This document shows, piece by piece, positions 15,472 through 23,010 of a stretch of 37,962 bases of DNA (position 1 is its first letter; each line of letters begins with the position of its first letter). Position numbers and translations under genes: made by a program. The notes below the pieces were generated by a model. The model saw nothing but the letters and a program-made list of their open reading frames with translations, was not told where the DNA came from and made no database searches. Origin of the DNA: an uncultured Alistipes sp. (GTDB lineage: Bacteria > Bacteroidota > Bacteroidia > Bacteroidales > Rikenellaceae); contig USBO01000002.1 in NCBI GenBank assembly GCA_900552955.1, positions 1-37,962 of the forward strand, given 5' to 3'.

Positions 15472-16782
15472 ATGCAACCAGATAACAAACCTACGAAACG
15501 CCGCAGCACATTCGCCGTGCTGTTCTATATCAACCGCACGAAAGTCCGCAAAGACGGTATGTGTCAGCTCCTATGCAAAATCAGCATCGACGCCGCTTCC
15601 GAACAGATCGGTACGAAGGTCAAGGTAGACCCCGCGCTCTGGAATCCGACGACGGGTCGCGCCGACGGCAAAAGCCGCAACGCCTCGGAGGTAAACCGTG
15701 CGATCGACCGTCTTACGGAGATCATCCGCAGTCATTACGAACGCATCCGCCGCGACCTCGGCTTCGTGACGGCCGAAGCGGTCAAGAATGCCGTGAAGGG
15801 CATCGGGCAGAAGCCTACGATGCTGCTGGCGCTGTTTCGGGAGCACAACGAGGAGTTCGGCAAACGGGTCGGCATCGACCGCACGAAAGAGACCCTCACC
15901 AGCTATGGGAACTCCTACAACCACCTCGCGGCGTTCGTACGGAAAGAATACGCAGCGGAGGACATTGCGCTGCGCAGTCTCGACGCGACGTTCTACGATG
16001 CGTTCGATCTGTTCCTGCGCACGGAGCGCGGCTTGGGGCTGAAAGCCGTACACGAGCACCTCTACCGATTGAAGAAGATGACCCGCCGGGCCGTCGGTCA
16101 GGGGACGCTGCGCTGCGACCCCTACCGCGACCTACATCCCGAATTGCCCAAACGTACGAGCCGCCATCTGAAATCCGAAGACCTCGAACGGCTGCTTGCA
16201 GAGCCGGTCGCCGACCCCGAGTTGCAGCGTGCGCGCGACTGGTTCATCTTCTCGACCTTTACGGGGCTGGCCTATGCCGATCTGCGCCGCCTCTCGGCCC
16301 GACATATCGAACGGGCGGAGGACGGCTCGCTGCGGATTCGCATACGGAGGCAGAAGACCGATACGGAATCGGTCGTGCCGCTGTTGGAGTTGCCGCGGCG
16401 CATCCTCGAAAAATACCGGGCGGAACGCACCGACGAACGGTTGCTGCCAATTTGCTCCTACCATAAGTTACAAAAACTTATGCCACGACTGGGTGCTTTC
16501 TATGGCATCGAGCATCTGACCTTTCACAAGGCGCGCCATAATTTCGGAACGCACATTACGCTTTCGTTGGGCGTGCCGATCGAAACGGTCAGCCGCATGA
16601 TGGGGCACAAACGAATCGTCACCACGCAAATCTACGCCCACGTGACCGACAGGAAGGTGGAGGAGGACATGCGCCGACTGAAAAACAGTATGCGGGAGCA
16701 GCCCGTCGAACTTTACGATGAACGGCCGACCGGAAAACCGGCACGCCCCATACGCCGCAGTTGCAGAAGAACGAATAATTAA
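15472..16782 (+). CDS. tyrosine recombinase / site-specific integrase (second of two)
   Basis: A 436-aa integrase with the same domain order as its neighbour: arm-binding part about 1-110, SAM-like about 120-220, catalytic about 235-400. It has H352-K-A-R355, H379 in GHK and the nucleophile Tyr388. The first-Arg position is TGLAYADL, again without Arg. A basic tail of about 40 residues (PARPIRRSCRR) follows the catalytic domain. The two recombinases are clearly related but diverged, so they may act as a pair or one may serve a different step or site. It is co-transcribed with the upstream integrase and the RhuM-like gene 22 bp downstream. Confidence 0.92.
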   Translation: MQPDNKPTKRRSTFAVLFYINRTKVRKDGMCQLLCKISIDAASEQIGTKVKVDPALWNPTTGRADGKSRNASEVNRAIDRLTEIIRSHYERIRRDLGFVTAEAVKNAVKGIGQKPTMLLALFREHNEEFGKRVGIDRTKETLTSYGNSYNHLAAFVRKEYAAEDIALRSLDATFYDAFDLFLRTERGLGLKAVHEHLYRLKKMTRRAVGQGTLRCDPYRDLHPELPKRTSRHLKSEDLERLLAEPVADPELQRARDWFIFSTFTGLAYADLRRLSARHIERAEDGSLRIRIRRQKTDTESVVPLLELPRRILEKYRAERTDERLLPICSYHKLQKLMPRLGAFYGIEHLTFHKARHNFGTHITLSLGVPIETVSRMMGHKRIVTTQIYAHVTDRKVEEDMRRLKNSMREQPVELYDERPTGKPARPIRRSCRRTNN

Positions 16783-16804
16783 CTATATTTCAACGCTAAA
16801 AAAG

Positions 16805-17167
16805 ATGAAGATGACTACGCAACCCATAACCATCGAAAACGGCCGAGTGATCCTTCGTCCGACGAGCGGCGGCGTGTGGCTGACGCAGCACCAGATCGCC
16901 GATTTGTTCTGTGTCTTCGTATCGGCCGTCGGAGCCAACATCCGCTCTATCCGCCAGAGCGGCATTTTGCGCGAAGAAGATACTTGCCGCATGAAGCTCT
17001 ATAAGGACGGCAGCTCGGTCGAGGTTTACTCGCTCGAAATGATTACAGCGCTGGCCTTTCGGCTCGATTCGCGAGAGGCCTCGGTTTTCAGACGTTGGAT
17101 CATCGAGCGGGCGACCACGCCCGAGGTCGTTTGGAGGATGCCGACGACGAATACGAGCATCAATTAA
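16805..17167 (+). CDS. RhuM-N-like DNA-binding accessory protein
   Basis: A 120-aa protein whose core, VWLTQHQIADLFCVFVSAVGANIRSI (residues about 23-48), followed by SGILREEDTCR and SSVEVYSLEMITALAFRLDSREASVFRRWI, matches the N-terminal part of RhuM-family proteins. Small stand-alone versions of this domain sit beside integrases in Bacteroidales elements. It looks like a DNA-binding helper of recombination or of its control; full-length RhuM proteins have a C-terminal part missing here. The start is the ATG at 16805; the Met three codons on is an alternative. It is the last gene of the integrase operon. Confidence 0.75.
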   Translation: MKMTTQPITIENGRVILRPTSGGVWLTQHQIADLFCVFVSAVGANIRSIRQSGILREEDTCRMKLYKDGSSVEVYSLEMITALAFRLDSREASVFRRWIIERATTPEVVWRMPTTNTSIN

Positions 17168-17171
17168 AGAG

Positions 17172-17197
17172 CGAGGCGGCCCCGAAAGGCCGCCTCG
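17172..17197. terminator. hairpin between converging integrase and excisionase operons
   Basis: CGAGGCGGCC and GGCCGCCTCG form a perfect 10-bp stem around ccgaaa, 5 bp after one operon and 5 bp before the end of the other. T-tails are weak on both sides, so it may act as a shared bidirectional terminator. Confidence 0.6.
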
Positions 17198-17201
17198 ATT
17201 G

Positions 17202-17513
17202 TCATACCAGCTCTTGCTCGTGCAGGCTTCTTTGGCGCGCGTCCTCCAACATCCGCTGTATCTCCGATTCCTTGTAGATCACCTTACCGCTAATCAGGTA
17301 GTAAGGGATGATTTTTGCCGTGCGGTATGCCTGTAAGGCCCGTCGGCTGATCTTCAAGAGTTGAGACAACTCCCTATCCGTGAGAAAACGTTGCCCGTCG
17401 AACGAATACTGGGTCGTCTTCACCAGTTCATCCAATGTCTTGAGGGCCTTCTCCGCCCGTTGGAAAAAATCCGTTACGCGGACGTCCTTGCCGTCTATCA
17501 GATTCCCTTTCAT
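17202..17513 (-). CDS. excisionase-like HTH protein (second of pair)
   Basis: A 103-aa protein with a MerR/excisionase-type winged helix (HTH_17): FLTDRELSQLLKISRRALQAYRTAKIIPYYLISGKVIYKESEIQRML at about residues 43-90, after a helical N-terminus. Paired small proteins of this kind near the integrase of CTnDOT-type elements (Xis2c and Xis2d) act as recombination directionality factors or regulators of transfer genes. Its start overlaps the stop of the upstream HTH gene (17510-17513), so the two are translationally coupled. It converges on the integrase operon. Confidence 0.82.
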   Translation of the reverse strand: MKGNLIDGKDVRVTDFFQRAEKALKTLDELVKTTQYSFDGQRFLTDRELSQLLKISRRALQAYRTAKIIPYYLISGKVIYKESEIQRMLEDARQRSLHEQELV

Positions 17514-17803
17514 CGTATCGGCGTATTGGGATGATGCGCCGCCTCGATGAACCTCTGCACATCCTCGGGTTTATAGAATACTTTGTGTTTGATTTTGGTA
17601 AACGGCAGCACACCATCGTCACGATACGTCTGCAAGGTTCTCTTGGAAACACCCAACATATCGCAGACTTCCTGGTTATCCAGCCACTTCTTCAAGTGCA
17701 GGTCGGTCCGTTTACGGTGCAGCACATCGACTTTCTCGTCGATGGACTTCATGCGCTCGCACATGGCCTCGAAAACCGACGCTTCAATACATACTATTTC
17801 CAT
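17510..17803 (-). CDS. excisionase-like HTH protein (first of pair)
   Basis: A 97-aa protein: a short coiled-coil-like N-terminus (MKSIDEKVDVLHRK) and an HTH_17 winged helix at about 36-88 (WLDNQEVCDMLGVSKRTLQTYRDDGVLPFTKIKHKVFYKPEDVQRFI). The fold and place fit an excisionase or DNA-bending accessory factor that promotes excision of the ICE. It is the first gene of the pair, with a perfect -7 box (TATCTTTG) 28 bp upstream. It differs from the downstream HTH protein in the N-terminal helix but shares the recognition-helix layout. Confidence 0.82.
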   Translation of the reverse strand: MEIVCIEASVFEAMCERMKSIDEKVDVLHRKRTDLHLKKWLDNQEVCDMLGVSKRTLQTYRDDGVLPFTKIKHKVFYKPEDVQRFIEAAHHPNTPIR

Positions 17804-18011
17804 ATTTAACTATTTTGCTTTCCCGGATTCTCAAAGATAACGTTTCCCGAAATAACTCCTTGTCTTTCAATTGGGCCATGCGTACAATTGGCTTCGATGT
17901 GGCAGCAAAAGACGCTATCGCCACACTATCCTGTATTGCTTCGGTCCGCTCGGGTCCGGCGACTATGAAAATTCCAATCGCCGTACAATAGATTTTTTCT
18001 GCGCTTCTCAT
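17784..18011 (-). CDS. possible small protein upstream of the excisionase pair
   Basis: A possible 75-aa protein. In favour: an ATG with AGGAG 13-17 bp upstream, a minus-strand promoter match upstream (CTTG, 21 bp, TACCTTTG at 18084-18091), a coherent hydrophobic start, and an end that overlaps the next gene by 20 bp, as in compact operons. Against: no domain that I recognise, and the -7 box of the excisionase gene lies inside it. If real it would be the first gene of the excision operon; otherwise the region is a long regulatory leader. Confidence 0.35.
   Translation of the reverse strand: MRSAEKIYCTAIGIFIVAGPERTEAIQDSVAIASFAATSKPIVRMAQLKDKELFRETLSLRIRESKIVKYGNSMY
17832..17839 (-). promoter_or_regulatory. 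-7 box upstream of the excisionase-like pair
   Basis: On the minus strand TATCTTTG is an exact consensus -7 box, 28 bp before the ATG at 17803. No TTTG lies at the expected -33 position, which fits a promoter that needs an activator, as excision genes often do. Confidence 0.5.
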
Positions 18012-18277
18012 TCTCTAATCTTCTCCTCGGATTTCTAAATCCTATGCGGGCCGGCATAGAGCGGATGAATCTGTTGCAGTAGCAAAGGTACTCTCGGGCT
18101 TTACGCTCGTGCAAGATCGGGCGCACGGCGGTTTTGCGGAAAATCTTCCTTGTGTCCATCGGCCAAAGCGTATTTCCCGCAAAAATCTTGTCGTGAGCTA
18201 ACCCCGAACCTTTCAAGCTACTGAAACAGATTCCATCCATACCGGCTCCGCTACGGCATAAAAAAAAGTCGAAGATT
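18012..18277. other. divergent regulatory gap between excision and accessory operons
   Basis: Together with 17804-18011 this is the control region between two divergent operons. It holds small dyads (GGATTTCTAAATCC at 18029-18042; CTATGC-gggccg-GCATAG at 18042-18059) and a minus-strand promoter match with -7 box TACCTTTG at 18084-18091. The same site reads GTACCTTTGC, which fits the GTAnnTTTGC core known for CTnDOT attachment sites; that may be chance. I see no gene in it. Confidence 0.4.
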
Positions 18278-18529
18278 ATGAGAAGCACAGAGAAAAATAA
18301 ACGGAAACAGAAATCCTCCACCCTTCCACTTGGCATAGGGTCGAGTTGGACGGCGTGGCTGCTGCTCGGCGTTATTGCGTGGGGCTTCTACACGTGGGGC
18401 GAGGGCTTCCTTTGGGTCGTTTTGGGCTTCGTGTTCTGTCGTAATATCCTGCTGGGTATTCTTCGCGGGCTGGTTTCTTTCGTGGCTCTCATCGGCTTCC
18501 TCTATTTCCTTATCACACGCATTTTCTAA
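18278..18529 (+). CDS. small two-helix membrane protein of the ICE
   Basis: An 83-aa protein: a basic, soluble N-terminus (residues 1-22, KNKRKQKSS) then two or three hydrophobic stretches at about 23-40, 43-58 and 63-81, rich in Trp, Gly and Phe. No family is recognised. It opens the rightward accessory operon, 11 bp before the next gene, so a role in element maintenance or transfer is guessed from context only. The DNA around its start (gaagatta, ATGAGAAGC, CAGA, AAAAAT) resembles, in inverted orientation, the start of the possible small gene at 18011. Confidence 0.6.
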   Translation: MRSTEKNKRKQKSSTLPLGIGSSWTAWLLLGVIAWGFYTWGEGFLWVVLGFVFCRNILLGILRGLVSFVALIGFLYFLITRIF

Positions 18530-18540
18530 CACTTACAGAT

Positions 18541-19533
18541 ATGGCAAAGTACATTTCATTATTCGGCGGCACGACCACAGACACGACCGTGCAGGTAGTC
18601 AAGGAGAATCAAATCGTCATCGGTTACGGGCCGTGCATGTCAATGAACCGATATGTAGTCTACAAAGTGGAACATACCGCAGACGGCTACATGTATCACA
18701 TGATAGACCTCGACACGAAAGAAATCCGTTGCACACACATTCTGCAACCGCTCTCCTGCCAGTACGGTATCGGCAAATACTACGACGACAAGACCCCCCA
18801 GTTTATGGACGCTTTCGAAGTGGCAGCCCTTGCCTCGGAGGCCGAACGACTTGCAGCGGAGAAAGCCGATGCTGAAGCACAAGCCCAAGCCGAGCACGAC
18901 CGTATTGCGCGAATCGGGGCAGAGCGGCTGGAGAATATTATGCCCGAAAACGTGCAGGGGGTAATCCTCGCCGAACTCAACGAAACGCACTTCACAGACC
19001 CGTCGTATGAATGCCGCGAAACGCAAAGCGTCCGCACCGTCATTCTGGGTTTCTCGACCACCACCCGCAACGGCTTCGGGGAACTGCGCAGGGCCGCGCG
19101 GAATCTGCCCGAAACGGCGTCTTTGGCCGTATATAACAAGGATTATGAACACCGTTACCCCTGCTTCACGCTCGGTAAAAGCCCTGATTCGGGGTGGAGT
19201 ATCCACAAAATGAGATACTATACCCGTAAGGGATTTATTGATATGCTGGCCTACACCGCAGGTGACGAAGCCAATATTCGCTTGTCGAACGCAACTGCGG
19301 AGCGGTCGGACAAGCGTCCCGAAACGGTCGTGCAGGGTGATTTCGTCATCGTGGAATACTCCGATAAGGCGATTGCCGTATTCGGCGATACGAAGCCCAT
19401 CAAGACGGAGTTATCCGCCCTCGGCGGACGCTTCAACAGCCGACTGATCCACAAGGGAGAGAAGAAGGCGGGTTGGATATTCCAAAAGAGCAAGGAGGAG
19501 CAAGTACGCCGACTTATCGGCAAGAACGAATAA
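18541..19533 (+). CDS. conserved ICE accessory protein, function unknown
   Basis: A 330-aa protein of a kind often found before PcfK/PcfJ in Bacteroidales conjugative elements. Residues about 1-95 form a beta-rich domain (VVKENQIVIGYGPCMSMNRY). Residues 96-130 are a charged Ala/Glu-rich helix, probably a coiled coil. A central alpha/beta part follows (about 140-245). The C-terminal 60 residues (SDKAIAVFGDTKPIKTEL, LGGRFN, AGWIFQKSKEEQVRRL) form a small module that I recognise as recurrent at the C-termini of CTn proteins. It has no signal peptide, so it should be cytoplasmic. No enzymatic motif is visible. Confidence 0.7.
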   Translation: MAKYISLFGGTTTDTTVQVVKENQIVIGYGPCMSMNRYVVYKVEHTADGYMYHMIDLDTKEIRCTHILQPLSCQYGIGKYYDDKTPQFMDAFEVAALASEAERLAAEKADAEAQAQAEHDRIARIGAERLENIMPENVQGVILAELNETHFTDPSYECRETQSVRTVILGFSTTTRNGFGELRRAARNLPETASLAVYNKDYEHRYPCFTLGKSPDSGWSIHKMRYYTRKGFIDMLAYTAGDEANIRLSNATAERSDKRPETVVQGDFVIVEYSDKAIAVFGDTKPIKTELSALGGRFNSRLIHKGEKKAGWIFQKSKEEQVRRLIGKNE

Positions 19534-19543
19534 GGTTGAACAA

Positions 19544-19561
19544 GGGGCGGGAAACCGCCCC
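19544..19561 (+). promoter_or_regulatory. intercistronic GNRA-type hairpin
   Basis: GGGGCGG-gaaa-CCGCCCC is a 7-bp GC stem with a GAAA tetraloop followed by gcaaaaaa, with no T-run, in the gap between the 330-aa gene and pcfK. It is more likely an RNA-stability or processing element than a terminator. Confidence 0.45.
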
Positions 19562-19576
19562 GCAAAAAAGACGATT

Positions 19577-19999
19577 ATGGTACGAGAGAATAAAGCAACG
19601 GACTACTTCAAGCAGACGATACGCACCTATTTGGAGCAGCGGGCAGAAACCGACGAACTTTTCGCCGAGCGTTACGCCGACCCGAAGAAGAACATCGACG
19701 ACTGCACGACCTACATTCTGAACCAAGTGCAGGCGAGCGGCTGCCACGGCTTCGCGGACGAGGAAATCTACGCTATGGCCCTCCACTACTACGACGAGCC
19801 CGACATCGAGGTCGGCAAGCCTGTAAACTGCCGCGTCGTGGTCAATCATACCATCGAACTGACCGAGGAGGAGAAGCAGCAGGCACGACGCGACGCTATG
19901 AAGCGCGCCGAAAGCGAAGCCTATGCGCGTATGACGCAGCGCAAGCCCGCCGCCAAGAAGCAGACCGACGCAGACAAGCAGATGAACCTGTTATTCTAA
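19577..19999 (+). CDS. PcfK-like protein
   Basis: A 140-aa protein matching the PcfK-like family: TDYFKQTIRTYLEQRAETDELFAERYADPKKNIDDCTTYILNQV and the DEEIYAMALHYYDE segment are typical. A Lys/Gln-rich tail ends in DADKQMNLLF, a pattern shared by many CTn accessory proteins. PcfK was named from the conjugative plasmid pCF10, and its molecular role is not established. It lies 20 bp upstream of pcfJ, the usual pairing. Confidence 0.85.
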   Translation: MVRENKATDYFKQTIRTYLEQRAETDELFAERYADPKKNIDDCTTYILNQVQASGCHGFADEEIYAMALHYYDEPDIEVGKPVNCRVVVNHTIELTEEEKQQARRDAMKRAESEAYARMTQRKPAAKKQTDADKQMNLLF

Positions 20000-20019
20000 T
20001 TCAAAAGCAGAACACCACT

Positions 20020-21309
20020 ATGAAACCGAAGACACAGATACAAATCGAGGTAGTACGATTGAGCCGCCATCTGCCCCGTATTACCGAAGCGCAGAAGAAT
20101 CATGCGTTCCGTCATTGCTGCGACCACATCGGCCGCAGGTCGGCAAAGGGTATCATCGCCTGCACGGAGTGCGGTCATTCGTGGCAAGGCGACAGGGCGT
20201 TAGCCGACAGCCTTTGCGAATGCACTTGCCCGCATTGCGGTACGGCGTTGCAGGTCTTGCAGACCCGCAGACGGGTGTTCCGCACCATATCTTACTACTC
20301 CGTTATCACGACCTGTAGGCAGTATCAAATTATTCGGTTCTACCTTGTCGAAGCTACCCAAAAGGTCGGACAGACAGCCGAGTATTCCATCGACGAGGTA
20401 GTGCAGCGGTGGATTGCTCCCGACGGCAAGGTCGTAACCATCGCCCTTCCCCGCGTGATGTCGTTTTGCTACTGCGACTTGTGGTTTATTGAAGGCGATA
20501 TGGAGGTGCGCGGCAATAATAGAACCAACGCCTACAATATAGTCCCGTGCGCTACCTATCCGCGCCAGCGCATCATCCCCGAATTGCGCCGCAACGGATT
20601 TGCGGGCGAATACCATAAAATCCTGCCGTTCGACCTCTTTACGGCTATTCTTCGCTCGCCGCAGGCTGAAACGCTGTTGAAGGCGGGACAAATTTCGCTG
20701 CTGTCTTATTTCGCGGACCACCAATCGTGGAATATCGCGGACTATTGGTCGGCAATCAAAATCTGCCTGCGCAACGGTTACATCGTATCGGACGCTTCCG
20801 TGTGGCGCGACTACATCGACCTGCTCCGTCATTTCGGCAAGGACACCAACAACGCGAAGTATGTTTGCCCCGCCGACCTGCAAGCTGCTCATGACCGCCT
20901 TGTCGAAAAGAAACGAGCACGGCAGGAGCGCGTGCAGTTGTTGGAACGCAAACGCCGCGCCGCCGAGGAGGAACAGCAGTATCGCGACCTCAAATCCCGT
21001 TTTTTCGGGCTAGTCTTTGTCGATGGCGACCTCTCCGTGCGCGTATTGGAGAGCGTGCGGGAGTTCATCGAAGAGGGCGACGCCATGCACCACTGCGTGT
21101 TTACCAATGCCTACTACGAAAAACCGAACTCGCTGATCTTTTCGGCGACCGTCTGCGGCAGGCGTGTCGAGACGGTCGAGGTGGCATTGGATACCCTCAA
21201 AGTCGTGCAAAGCCGCGGCGTGCACAACTCGCAGACTGAGCACCACGACAGCATCGTGAACCTCGTAAGGCGTAACATGCCGCAAATAGAGCAGCGAATG
21301 ACCGCATAA
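20020..21309 (+). CDS. PcfJ-like protein
   Basis: A 429-aa protein of the PcfJ-like family. Near the N-terminus two CxxC pairs (CTEC at about residues 48-51 and CPHC at about 72-75) suggest a zinc-ribbon. A long helical middle with a basic coiled-coil stretch at about 290-325 (RARQERVQLLERKRRAAEEE) follows. The conserved C-terminal block reads EGDAMHHCVFTNAYYEKPNSLIFSATV and VQSRGVHNSQTEHHDSIVNLV. It always accompanies PcfK in Bacteroidetes elements. Its function is unknown, though the zinc-ribbon and basic helix suggest nucleic-acid binding. Confidence 0.85.
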   Translation: MKPKTQIQIEVVRLSRHLPRITEAQKNHAFRHCCDHIGRRSAKGIIACTECGHSWQGDRALADSLCECTCPHCGTALQVLQTRRRVFRTISYYSVITTCRQYQIIRFYLVEATQKVGQTAEYSIDEVVQRWIAPDGKVVTIALPRVMSFCYCDLWFIEGDMEVRGNNRTNAYNIVPCATYPRQRIIPELRRNGFAGEYHKILPFDLFTAILRSPQAETLLKAGQISLLSYFADHQSWNIADYWSAIKICLRNGYIVSDASVWRDYIDLLRHFGKDTNNAKYVCPADLQAAHDRLVEKKRARQERVQLLERKRRAAEEEQQYRDLKSRFFGLVFVDGDLSVRVLESVREFIEEGDAMHHCVFTNAYYEKPNSLIFSATVCGRRVETVEVALDTLKVVQSRGVHNSQTEHHDSIVNLVRRNMPQIEQRMTA

Positions 21310-21333
21310 CAAACCGCATAAAATACCCTAACT

Positions 21334-21591
21334 ATGAACGTAACGATTGAATCTTTCTTCTGTCCCTATTGCGACGAGGTGGCGGAAATTTTCCTCCGAC
21401 TGATAGACACGATACTTCTCGCCGGCAGCGAAACCGAACTGCGGCAGGGCATCGATAATCTGAAAAACCGAGTTCCGCTCGATGACTATTTCGTCTATGG
21501 CTTCGGCTCGCACCATCTGTGGGTACACCAGCGCAAGGCCAGCGACCCGACGCAGCAGTTTAGAAACAGACTATTGAAAACTGAATTTTAA
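21334..21591 (+). CDS. small hypothetical ICE protein
   Basis: An 85-aa acidic to neutral protein with a CPYC pair (residues 10-13) near the start; no domain is recognised. Spacing of 24 bp after pcfJ and 20 bp before the DUF3873 gene puts it inside the same operon. The coding bias matches its neighbours, so I take it as real. No function is proposed. Confidence 0.6.
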   Translation: MNVTIESFFCPYCDEVAEIFLRLIDTILLAGSETELRQGIDNLKNRVPLDDYFVYGFGSHHLWVHQRKASDPTQQFRNRLLKTEF

Positions 21592-21611
21592 CCCCTTAAA
21601 CAACGACAACA

Positions 21612-21833
21612 ATGGAAACAACGAAGATGACGGTAAACGGCGTGTCGGTATGCCCGACGGGAGAGGAGCGACACGAGTATTTCACCCCTGCCTTCGCCCG
21701 TAGGAGGAAGAAGCGGTTCTGCCAATACGATTACCGCCACACGGACGGCGAATTGTTCTCGTGCGTCGCTCCGACTTTGGAGGAGTGCCGACGCAGACGC
21801 GACCAGTGGCTGAATAAGAAAACTAATAAATAA
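21612..21833 (+). CDS. DUF3873-family small protein
   Basis: A 73-aa basic protein with the DUF3873 pattern: MTVNGVSVCPTGEERHEYF near the start, then a run of basic and aromatic residues (RRKKRFCQYDYRHTDGELFSC) and a Cys/Arg-rich end. DUF3873 proteins occur almost only in Bacteroidales conjugative elements and are of unknown function; DNA or RNA binding would fit the charge. It is part of the pcfK-pcfJ operon, 7 bp before the next gene. Confidence 0.75.
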   Translation: METTKMTVNGVSVCPTGEERHEYFTPAFARRRKKRFCQYDYRHTDGELFSCVAPTLEECRRRRDQWLNKKTNK

Positions 21834-21840
21834 TCGCCCT

Positions 21841-22077
21841 ATGAATTACGAAACTCTTATCATTACGTTCGCGGAGCCTATCCGCACGCTGGACGACTTT
21901 TTCGACGACCCCGAAACGTGGGGTGTCGAAACGCTTAAAGAGTGGGTCGATAACTACGAGAGTACCCGTTTCACGCCTATCGACGAATGCCGAGCGGTCA
22001 TTACCTCTGAATACAACATGACCTCTGTTCGGGCGTGGCTGGTGTGGCATATGCCGATTGCGAACATCGAAGAATAG
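21841..22077 (+). CDS. small acidic hypothetical ICE protein
   Basis: A 78-aa acidic protein (FDDPETWGVETLKEWVDNYES) with no recognised domain. It starts 7 bp after the DUF3873 stop and ends 3 bp before the next start, so it is co-translated within the operon. Small acidic proteins in conjugative elements sometimes act as anti-restriction DNA mimics, but nothing specific here supports that. Confidence 0.6.
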   Translation: MNYETLIITFAEPIRTLDDFFDDPETWGVETLKEWVDNYESTRFTPIDECRAVITSEYNMTSVRAWLVWHMPIANIEE

Positions 22078-22080
22078 ATT

Positions 22081-22275
22081 ATGGAACTGACTATCCGAGA
22101 CATTACGGGCGAGGTTATCAAAGTGGATAACCTCGCCGCAGCAATCCGTCAATGCCGCGATTGCATGAACAGCCCCTACAAAATGCCGTCGGGGCATAGC
22201 GTAGGCGAAAACCACGCTTACATGCTGAAACAGCTGCTCGCCTTGCGGGAACGACGACGCCACCCGCCCCGATAA
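22081..22275 (+). CDS. small hypothetical ICE protein, last of the accessory operon
   Basis: A 64-aa protein (MELTIRDITGEVIKVDNLAAAIRQCRDC at the start) with a basic C-terminus. The TGEVI-x-V-x-NL-x-x-A pattern resembles small CTn proteins of unknown function. It follows the upstream gene by 3 bp and is followed by a strong terminator. Confidence 0.58.
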   Translation: MELTIRDITGEVIKVDNLAAAIRQCRDCMNSPYKMPSGHSVGENHAYMLKQLLALRERRRHPPR

Positions 22276-22303
22276 CAGGGCGGCGGCGTTACATACGGCG
22301 CAA

Positions 22304-22335
22304 AAAAATCGGACGGTTTTCATCGTCCGATTTTT
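22304..22335. terminator. bidirectional terminator of the accessory operon
   Basis: AAAAATCGGACG-gttttcat-CGTCCGATTTTT is a perfect 12-bp inverted repeat with A and T tracts on both sides. It can end the rightward operon and the leftward gene at 22386-22670. Confidence 0.88.
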
Positions 22336-22385
22336 CGATTGCCATAATTATCGGCACATCCTCGCAGCAGCCGATAATTCCGACC

Positions 22386-22670
22386 TTACAAAGAGGTGTT
22401 TCGAGTGCAGGTCAAAAGCGGTTCTCCTCGGTAGAAAGAGAACAAGTAGCCATCACGGACGAAGATATTGATAAAAGCGCGATCGACAGAGATTTTGGCG
22501 ATGTCGTCGAAGCGGATCACACCGTCATTGTGAAGTACGCCGTAATCGGGATTTAGAGGAATAACGATTTTATCGTCATCAATCGTCAGACGGTACATGT
22601 CAATCAACGGCTGCCACTCGTCCGCCATGAAGCTGTAGTCATTCGGTTTTTCTTGTCGTCTCGCTGCCAT
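22386..22670 (-). CDS. small hypothetical protein
   Basis: A 94-aa soluble protein with no recognised domain; the C-terminal half is rich in beta-type residues (IRFDDIAKISVDRAFINIFVRDGYLFSFYRGEPL). The ATG at 22670 (MAARRQEKP) is preferred over an upstream frame beginning at 22751, because a -7-like TGGTTTTG lies just before it at about 22691. It is a single gene ending at the shared terminator; base composition is lower in GC than the tra genes. Confidence 0.55.
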   Translation of the reverse strand: MAARRQEKPNDYSFMADEWQPLIDMYRLTIDDDKIVIPLNPDYGVLHNDGVIRFDDIAKISVDRAFINIFVRDGYLFSFYRGEPLLTCTRNTSL

Positions 22671-23010
22671 ATGCGTCTTTTTAGAGGTGCAAAACCATAC
22701 GAAAAGGCGTGAGAGTACGTTAAATACCGGCATTGCGGTACAGCCAAGCACCTATCCACTCGATAGATAATTTCTTCTCACGCCAGTTATCGTACATGCT
22801 TGTGGCATATAGATACGACGATAAAGAAGAGAACTACCCATTATCTTGGAGTGGATTAAAATTTGGCTGTTTTCAATGCCCCACCATAATGTGTTCCTTC
22901 CGTATGCAGAACTGTCCGGCGTACTTGCTGCATTCCGCTTTATTCTGCCGAACAATTCGTGTGCAAATATAGCGATTTCCTTTGGCTCTGCGTGATAAAC
23001 AGGACGTTTT
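22671..23010. other. structured non-coding gap
   Basis: No gene is supported here. It contains a 9-bp inverted repeat, GGCGTGAGA at 22706-22714 and TCTCACGCC at 22776-22784, enclosing a smaller hairpin (CTATC-cactc-GATAG). A perfect minus-strand -7 box, TATATTTG, lies near 22967-22974. The minus-strand frame at 22752-22955 has no ATG and reads poorly, so it is not called. The box could start a small RNA or a longer leader for the gene at 22386-22670. Confidence 0.4.

Noticed and set aside
16783..17200. A toxin-antitoxin pair made of the RhuM-like gene and the HTH gene
   Set aside because: They are on opposite strands and converge; the HTH pair fits excisionases and no toxin fold is seen.
22752..22955. 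A 67-aa minus-strand frame after a perfect -7 box
   Set aside because: It lacks an ATG and reads as random sequence; the box may serve a non-coding RNA.
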